Source of the DNA: Antitrichia curtipendula
Lineage: Eukaryota > Streptophyta > Bryopsida > Hypnales > Leucodontaceae
Reading direction: 5' to 3'
DNA length: 64,000 bases
Assembly (NCBI GenBank): GCA_951230915.1
Contig: OX579638.1
Coordinates: 25,748,696-25,812,695 of the forward strand
Below are positions 57,490 to 64,000 of this stretch, piece after piece; position 1 is the stretch's first letter; the number at the start of each line of letters is the position of its first letter. The position numbers and the translations under genes are program-made. The notes under the pieces were generated by a model. It was given only the letters and a program-made list of their open reading frames with translations. It ran no database searches and had not been told where the DNA came from.

Positions 57490-60400
57490 CACTACAAGAA
57501 ATTGGGCACATTTGTGACTGCAAAAGAATGATTTCTGTCCAGTTTCACTAAAAAATGACTGATGCTTCCGCAATTGCACCAAATGTGCTTTCTCCACAAT
57601 GTCCTTTTGCAATCACAAATGGTTCAGACCTTTGTCCGCAAGGGCACGTGCAAATTTTCCTTTCAATGGTCACTATAGAGAAGAAAATTATTCACCTCTG
57701 ATTAGGACAAAGACATTGCAACCAATTAGTAAAATTCCGCATTACAATTGAATAATGCTTTGGACTCATTACATGATTAGCGGATACATACATAGAGTAC
57801 CAAAAACAAGGGTGCAGATGCCACAATTCCAATGTGTGGGGGCCTTACATGTCACAACTACGCAGCCTACACATTGTCACTAGAGATATGACTTCACGCA
57901 GCTATGGACAAATAATCTTCAATTCATGGACTATTGCACATTTATTGCTCTAATTCTAAGGCGTTCTCCATATTGTATTCATGTGCACACCCACCTCCAT
58001 CACACATGTGGACCAACACATTGTAAATGGACCGATTTACAAGACACTTGGTTATTACAACATCACATGCGGTTCAAGATTTTATAGCACTCACACTCTA
58101 ATACCTTTCTTGAGCTAATAATTTTTCTTTTAATCTTTTCAATTTCTCTACTCTTTATTTATTTATTTATTTTATTTAAATTTTCTATTTCCAACAGAAG
58201 ACATCTTTTGTCTTTTCATTTGAAATCATGCATTGTTAGTGGTATTTCCTCCTTGTATATTGTTTTCTTCCTCAGGGTCCATTGTATAATTTATTTAAGT
58301 TCCTATTGTTATGCCAACAATGACTTATGGGAATTTGCGCCATTGTCATTACACTAGTTGTGAATACTTCATACGATTCACATTTGAATTACTAAGGGTC
58401 CCAACAAACATATACTAAGATATTCAAATGGAAGTCGATGACAATTATTACATCATGTTTTTCCCTTACATGGATAACAATGTCGCCACTTTAGTGCCAC
58501 TATAAAATGACTTTTTGCAATTGCCAAATGACTACTCAAAAGTCTCAGACTATTGCACACCTACTCTACTACTTGCTCTACTACTACTTCGGCGCCTTGT
58601 ACATTGTGATTCATTATGCAATTTGCAGACATCATGTGCAATAATCCTCACACTTTCTTTGCATAAAGTGAGGAGACCTAGGACAACTACATAAGACTTT
58701 GTTTTGGGGAAGTTGAATAGGTGACCCTAGTACTCTTATTGTGCTAATCCTTTCCAATCCCTTTAGCAAATTTGTCTATAACTTTTGATTTGAGGCTTGA
58801 AATCTAAAATGTATTTCTAGATATGAAAGTGAGATTGATTTTCCAACCTTTATTAGTTCACAATTTTTTGAAAAAGTTAATCTACTATGCCTCAATGAGG
58901 TCTTAAATATTACTTGTAACAAAATTCTTGCATTTTACATATCCCATATGGTTTGTTTTGCCTTCTACTACCCCACTTCTATAAAGCGCTTGTCGTTTCA
59001 TCTCTTCAAATTCACACACTAAGTGGTTTTGGAAGCCATGCAACACATATGCCAAATATAGTGTATGATGCATTGTATATTGTGTATGGTATATTGTTAT
59101 GGAACTTTGAATGTACTCGTATGTGACTAAAAAATGACTACTCCTCGTGCAATTGTTATTATCCTCCTTTTTGCATACATTGCTGCAAATTGAAATGATA
59201 GGAAAATGACTTCCCACATCTTTAGAGAATGACCTAAATCCTAAATCCACATCACCTCATAATGATTATGGAATGACTTGCCACGTGTCAATCCACCTAG
59301 ATGGTGCAAAGACTCCATCACAACTTGTAAATGACTACATAATGATTTTATAATGACTTACATATGACTTTGACGTAGATGTCCACGTTAACATCGCTTG
59401 GATTGTATCGCAAGTATAGAATGATTGCATAATTAGCTAACATCAATGTCCACATCAGCATAAATTCCTCTGAAAATGGGCAACTGCACAGCCTTTTCCA
59501 ATTTTTGCTCATCTGCCTCATCAACCACGTAGACCTTCTCACCCTTTCTTCATCCAAGGCCAAAATGGATGGTGATAATAGAATTGCAGTCATTTAACCC
59601 TAGACTGCCCATGGCCGTTTTGGGTAAAAAATATCCTACCTTCTGAAGTGCTATAAATCTAAATATGACCAAGTAATAAAGATCTTAACCGTACAATCAT
59701 GTAGTACACGTGTTGTAGATGTCATGGATAAAATTTGAATTCATTTGACCGTGTAGATTGCAAGATTATAATGTTTTAGTGTTGAAAAAGAATGCTGAAA
59801 TTTTTCTAAAAACACATTTAGAGGCCAAATTTGATTTCTAAACCTAATCAAATGGAATTTTTTTTAACTACAAAGTGATTCCAAACCAGGATACAAACAC
59901 ATTGGTGAAAAAAAATATCATTCAATTGACTCAATGTGTTTGCAAAAATGGCTTGCAAATGTCAAAAATAGGCAAGAAAAGTTGCAAAAAACACATCTAG
60001 GGCTCAACCTCCTACTAAAATGATTCTCAATCATTCATAAATTCTTGGATTGATATGAAAATATAGGCACACCAACCAGACTAGTATGCGCAACTTTTAC
60101 AATTTTTTATATTGAAAACGGACATTTTATGAAGAAGATACAAGCCACCAAAGTTCACTATAGTCCATAAATGGCGGGATTTTGAATTTTGAATTGCTCC
60201 CAAACATTCAAAACAACTTGGATTGACATGAAAATTACACCACAATAACTAGAATTTAAGGGAAACACAAACCAACAAATTTTATTGAAATCAAACATTG
60301 GATGAAGGAGATACAAGCCCCCGAAGTTGCAGCCATGAAGTGCACTTTGGTGAATCAAATTGAGCCTGTGAACTTTGGTTGGCTTCCAGAAAATAATTAC

Positions 60401-60684
60401 CTCTTAGATTGATCTGAAATTTTACCACACAAACTAGAAGAAAGGAATCAACTTAACCAACAAGTTTTATTGAATTTGGACATTGAATGCAAAAGTTACA
60501 ATACTTTGAATTTAACTTAAAACTATGTGAGGACACTTTTTGTCCTCTTGGGCGGTCTAGGGTTAAAGAATGGCTTGTCTACTATGACTTCAAGGCCTCA
60601 AGTCAGTACTGAGTCAATTTTGTTTGGAATGATTGCTTTGAAATCATTATTTGAAGTCATTCATACCTTGAATTTCTTGTAGTG
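57490..60684. mobile_element. 3.2-kb non-autonomous CACTA element
   Basis: The terminal repeats CACTACAAGAAATT and AATTTCTTGTAGTG are exact reverse complements. Flanking trinucleotides are ATT and GTT, so the target duplication is imperfect. Both subterminal regions carry many AATGACT words (57549, 58505, 59127, 59270-59375), as CACTA transposase-binding regions do. No transposase. It contains a half foldback (58785-58910) and a complete piggyBac-like element (59594-60566). Confidence 0.8.
59594..60566 (-). mobile_element. TTAA-flanked piggyBac-like element, subfamily 2, nested in CACTA
   Basis: Starts TTAACCCTAGACTGCCCATG and ends TTGGGCGGTCTAGGGTTAA. The CCCTAGA end is very close to canonical piggyBac ends. 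The interior is the reverse complement of the 26691 copy (AACAACTTGGATTGACATGA, ACAAACTAGAAGAAAGG). Confidence 0.75.
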
Positions 60685-62018
60685 GTTGTTTGAAAAGATC
60701 AGGCACTCTTTGAATTAGGGGTTCATTCTTCAAATTAGAAATCCCACTCTATTGCTGCTACTACTACTTCATTGTTTGCAAGCTTTTACCATGATTGTGA
60801 CTTACATCACAAGTCACGAGGCGTTTTCCTTATGACCACGGTATTCACCGCTGATTAGGAGCTTTTGGACTTTGGTGTGGTTAGATTGCTAGCCAATTAC
60901 AAGGTCTATTGTTACTTATGGCACGCTTCTTCTCATGTTGGCTCGATATGATCTTGGCACGATGTGTTTGTGCACGACAATATATTATTCAATCTCTGTC
61001 ACTTATTGCCACAATATAATATTAAAAGCTGATGCATATGCAAAGTCACATGGTCAAAGCACAAAAATAAACGCATACTAATAATATGCCTACTAATAAC
61101 TCTTCTTTAATCCAACGTTGCATTGTTGCCTTCACTAGATATGTAGGCAACCACTTAATGTTTGATGATACTAATCTGGGCTTGGGGATTTTGATTTTTG
61201 AATCTGAGGTCCCTACTTTCACACGTGGATTCCAAGCCGTCACTATATTGTCTGTATGTGTCCAACTTGGCAAAAAAGACATGTCTTCATACCATGAATT
61301 CCCTTGTTCCATATCCCATCCAAAATATGAGTCCTTGTCAATGTGCTTGAAAGACACGAATGTCCATTATTGCAGCTGAATGGAATTGATATGCCCTGGA
61401 TTTGGACTTGGATTTGTAAGTGCCCGGGCAAGCCAAAATGACTTTGGATCATCATCAATAAAATGTACTACGAGAAAACAATTGGCAAATGTATCTTTCA
61501 GAATATTAAACAATGGACATGGATGGTTACACCTTCTACCAACAAAAGGTGCTTCCTCCACATCCTGCCCGCGTTGTCTGCCATCGTCTTCAATTTGTCC
61601 ACCTCTTCAATATCAGCCATAGAATTTGTCCAAAAGCCATATTGCAAGGTCACTTGCACAACAAGAGGTTCATTCAAAGCAGCCTTTCACTAGTAGAAAA
61701 ACAGTGCCAAAATTAATAAAACATCAACAAATTTTTGTTGATTTGGATACTACATCGTCCATTTTCACAATTTTTTGTTGATTTTCGTAAAAACTACCCA
61801 AATCAACAAAAAAATTTGTCAATTTGGATACTGCATTTTTAAATTAACAAAAAATCAACACTTTTTTTGTTAATTTTGACTAAAAAAATTCTCAAGTAAA
61901 TTTCTTATTTGAAAAAATGTGTAAATTATCATAGTTAATATTCTATAAATAGTTTGTTTTTGGAAGAAAAAAAAAATCATTCCCAATTTGGTAATTTTCA
62001 AAGTCAACAAAACTTCAA

Positions 62019-62345
62019 AGACCATTTAGGCATAGCAAAACAACTTTTTTCTTAAACTTTGAACTAATAAAAGTTGCTATATACAAGTATCTTTCATCTC
62101 CAAAAATCCGTTTGCAATTTTAAGTCTCCAATCAAAAGTTATGACTAAATTTCAGAGAGGGGTTCCATTGAATTTTTTTTGACATTATGAAAGACCCTCC
62201 TTGAAATTTAGTCATAACTTTTGATTGGAGACTTAAAATTGCAAACGGATTTTTGGAGATGAAAGATAATTGTATTTAGCAACTTTTCTTAGTTCAAAGT
62301 TTAAGAAAAGAAGTTGTTTTGCTATGCTTAAATGGCCTTCTAAAT
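62019..62345. mobile_element. ~330-bp foldback element (family 1), nested
   Basis: CCATTTAGGCATAGCAAAAC faces GTTTTGCTATGCTTAAATGG. The arms CTTTCATCTCCAAAAATCCG and ACTTAAAATTGCAAACGGAT pair almost completely around GAGAGGGGTTCCATT. It is the best preserved of this family here. Confidence 0.8.
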
Positions 62346-62424
62346 ATTCTGTCTTTAACAAAAAAAGGAAAAAACAAACACTTTAACTAGATAAAATAAA
62401 ATAAAATCCACTTACACACATGCA

Positions 62425-62500
62425 TGTGTATGTGTGGTGCAATGGTTTGAACCTTGCACCCCGAGAGTGAGGTGCAAGGTTCAAACCTTGCCGGCAAACC
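62425..62500 (+). repeat. tRNA-like (SINE-type) segment
   Basis: TGGTGCAATGGTTTGAACC (A-box-like, 62435) and GGTTCAAACCTTGCC (B-box-like, 62478) have RNA polymerase III spacing. The intervening GGTGCAAGG / CCTTGCACC also forms a stem. No complete cloverleaf, so a SINE fragment rather than a tRNA gene. Confidence 0.45.
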
Positions 62501-64000
62501 CAAATGGGGTGCCACGTGGCGGGCTGCTTATGTGGCACTCCATTTGAGGGTTGCCCGCGTGGCAGTGCCACGTGGTAGCTTTTCATTGGTCTAGTTTAGA
62601 AAAAATTTGATTTTCAAAGGAAATTTTAATACCCAAATTAACAAAAAACTAACAAAAAAATCAACAATTTTGTGTTAAAAAGTACCCAAATTAACACGTC
62701 CAAATCAACAAAAAAAATCAACACTTTTGTATTGATTTTTGTTGATTTGGGCACTGTTTTTTTCTACTAGTGTTTATATCTTTTCAATACTTTCAAATTG
62801 GATTAATCTTCCTCCAATATTCAATAGATAAGTCATCATTAGCCATTTGGCTCCAGAGTACAATGAAGCTGTCCAAGCCCTTACAAACTTCATCGAAGCC
62901 CTTCATTTTTTGAGGAGTCAAAGGTTGTAGCACACTTGTAGGCATAAAGGGAAGTCCTTCTATAGTCTCCTTCCACAATCAAATTCCTCCGCCTTCTTTT
63001 GGCAACCAATCAATATTGGTGCAAAGGATCTTGTACATCATCAAGGGAAATCCATTGGAATCCTTATAGAACTTGAACTATTGTATTTGAGAATGACCTT
63101 GCAAGGCATCTCCACTGGTGTACAAGTACCCCTCAACAAATCATTTGAAATTAGGAACCTCCTCTATAAGATGAGGAATGACAAGATGTACTTCACAGTC
63201 CATGCAAAACTTTATTAGCCTTGGAATTGTTGAATAGTCATTTGTCTTTAATTTGTTACTCCAACGACCAAAGAAAGCATCAATGTCCTCATCAGTGTAT
63301 TCGATAATCAAGAAATTGATGTATATCTCACAAAAAATAGCTTTATATACAAGGAGAGAATAAAATGCAAAACCTACCGGTTTTAGTTGTTTTTCGATGC
63401 ATTGTCAAGCTAAAAAGTCAATGTCGGAGGAAGAAGTTCAACTTGGACCAACTCTTGGGGGGGGAGTAGAGAGGGACTACATGCAATTGTTTGACCCTAC
63501 TAATATGGCCTTGGTCAATGCAGAATGGTTTAAGGATTCTATAAACAATTGACAAAATGAATGCTTGGGCAGCGACTCCAGATCTTGCAACAATTTTGCA
63601 CTAAGCACTTGGACAAACTTCATGCCTTACCAAGATGATCATATCCCTTCCATTCTCATCTGGGTGGGTTTGCTAGTATACGTCAAGGAAACGCAATTCC
63701 TGACTAAGTGTAAACTCCACCGTCAACATGAATTAGGGATCATATGGCATAAATTTGTCCACGCAGAAATGACTGCAAACAATTCTTTTGATAGCACCTT
63801 TTAGTAGACATAACAGCAATTGCGTCCACAATAAGGAGGACTTCCTTCTTCGGGGGGTTATTAGGCTCCCGCCTCTCTCTGGCGCATTCATATGCACGAA
63901 TACATGTCTGAGGGCGTCGCCTCGACGCATTAACTAATGTGTTGTAGATGTGAATTTGTTTGTGATCATAAAGGCTAGCGCCACTAAGAAACACTTGCTT

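Larger units (their letters stand above)
61688..62772. mobile_element. 1.1-kb CACTA-type element with perfect TTT duplication
   Basis: Starts CACTAGTAGAAAAACAGTGC and ends GCACTGTTTTTTTCTACTAG then TG. TTT flanks both sides. Subterminal AAATCAACAAAAA and TTTTTGTTGATTTGG words repeat on both sides. It interrupts the decayed transposon ORF, whose reading resumes on the far side. It contains a foldback and a tRNA-like block; no transposase. Confidence 0.85.
61040..64000 (-). pseudogene. Unclassified DNA-transposon protein, heavily decayed, split by a CACTA element
   Basis: Reading leftward from the right edge, pieces follow in protein-like order: STKRCYQKNCLQSFLRGQIY (about 63800-63745); ELRFLDVY, THPDENGRDMIILVRHEVCP, CKIVARSGVAAQAF (about 63700-63560); QCIEKQLKPVGFAFYSLLVY, EYTDEDIDAFFGRWSNKLK (63410-63260); PRLIKFCMDCEVHLVIPHLI; FVEGYLYTSGDALQGHSQIQ; PLMMYKILCTNIDWLPKEGG; LWKETIEGLPFMPTSVLQPL (62978-62890). 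After the insertion it resumes as NEPLVVQVTLQYGFWTNSMA, then CFLVVHFIDDDPKSFWLARA, SFKHIDKDSYFGWDMEQGN and HTDNIVTAWNPRVKVGTSD (61480-61200). At least seven stops and two or more frameshifts break it. I do not recognise the superfamily; paired Cys near the start and a late acidic FIDDDPKSFW block are its landmarks. Confidence 0.5.

Noticed and set aside
62425..62500. Functional tRNA gene
   Set aside because: A and B box-like words are present but no acceptor stem or complete cloverleaf could be formed.
63423..63804. Plus-strand ORF MSEEEVQLGPTLGG.. with one TGA
   Set aside because: It overlaps the minus-strand decayed transposon frame, which has recognisable Cys-pair and VCPSA landmarks continuing on both sides; I judge the plus frame a shadow, though not with certainty.

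Overview
The window looks like a transposon-filled stretch of a streptophyte (plant-lineage) nuclear genome. The evidence is spliceosomal GT-AG introns, CACTA-type ends (CACTACAAGAAA, CACTAGTAGAAA) with 3-bp target duplications, a decayed Ty1/copia element, CCCTAAA-type telomere-like motifs, and no bacterial gene organisation. Species cannot be told. A Tc1-like transposase remnant and many TTAA-flanked piggyBac-like elements are unusual for a flowering plant and would suit a bryophyte, lycophyte or charophyte alga, but that is inference. No intact, ordinary host gene was recognised.

Region 1 (1-10.4 kb) is visibly GC-richer and gene-dense. On the minus strand an eight-exon gene (4005 to beyond the left edge) joins a ParB-like domain (exon 3, DGNHR motif), a long linker with a nuclear-localisation-like basic patch, and a C-terminal DNA N4/N6-methyltransferase-like domain. 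It carries two TAG nonsense positions and one frameshift. A small two-exon minus-strand gene (5673-4967) lies upstream of it. About 840 bp further on, a divergent plus-strand MULE-type transposase starts at 6513: GCM/WRKY-like zinc domain, DDE core, SWIM finger. It is also broken. An 18-bp palindrome, AGTGCCGATATCGGCACT, recurs in two introns of the ParB-methyltransferase gene and in a tandem repeat inserted in the transposase. I read the block as one large, decaying autonomous transposon carrying its own methyltransferase-like gene.

Region 2 (10.4-23.5 kb) holds degenerate telomere-like motifs, a Tc1 fossil, a CACTA MITE, and a minus-strand copia retroelement spread over about 14.4-22.2 kb. 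That copia element is interrupted by a MITE in gag and by a roughly 2.1-kb block containing an unidentified 152-codon ORF.

Region 3 (23.5-57.4 kb) is AT-rich and almost gene-free. It is a mosaic of non-autonomous elements: about nine TTAA-flanked 0.9-1.0 kb piggyBac-like elements, at least six copies of a TAAGGTAGGA-ended MITE family, two adjacent 0.9-kb foldback elements, a perfect 163-bp hairpin, and a family of about 330-bp foldbacks. A GC-rich island at 49.4-50.5 kb has a possible tRNA-derived SINE.

Region 4 (57.5-64 kb) has a 3.2-kb CACTA element with a nested piggyBac-like element. Beside it is a heavily decayed minus-strand transposon ORF split by a 1.1-kb CACTA-type insertion with a perfect TTT duplication.
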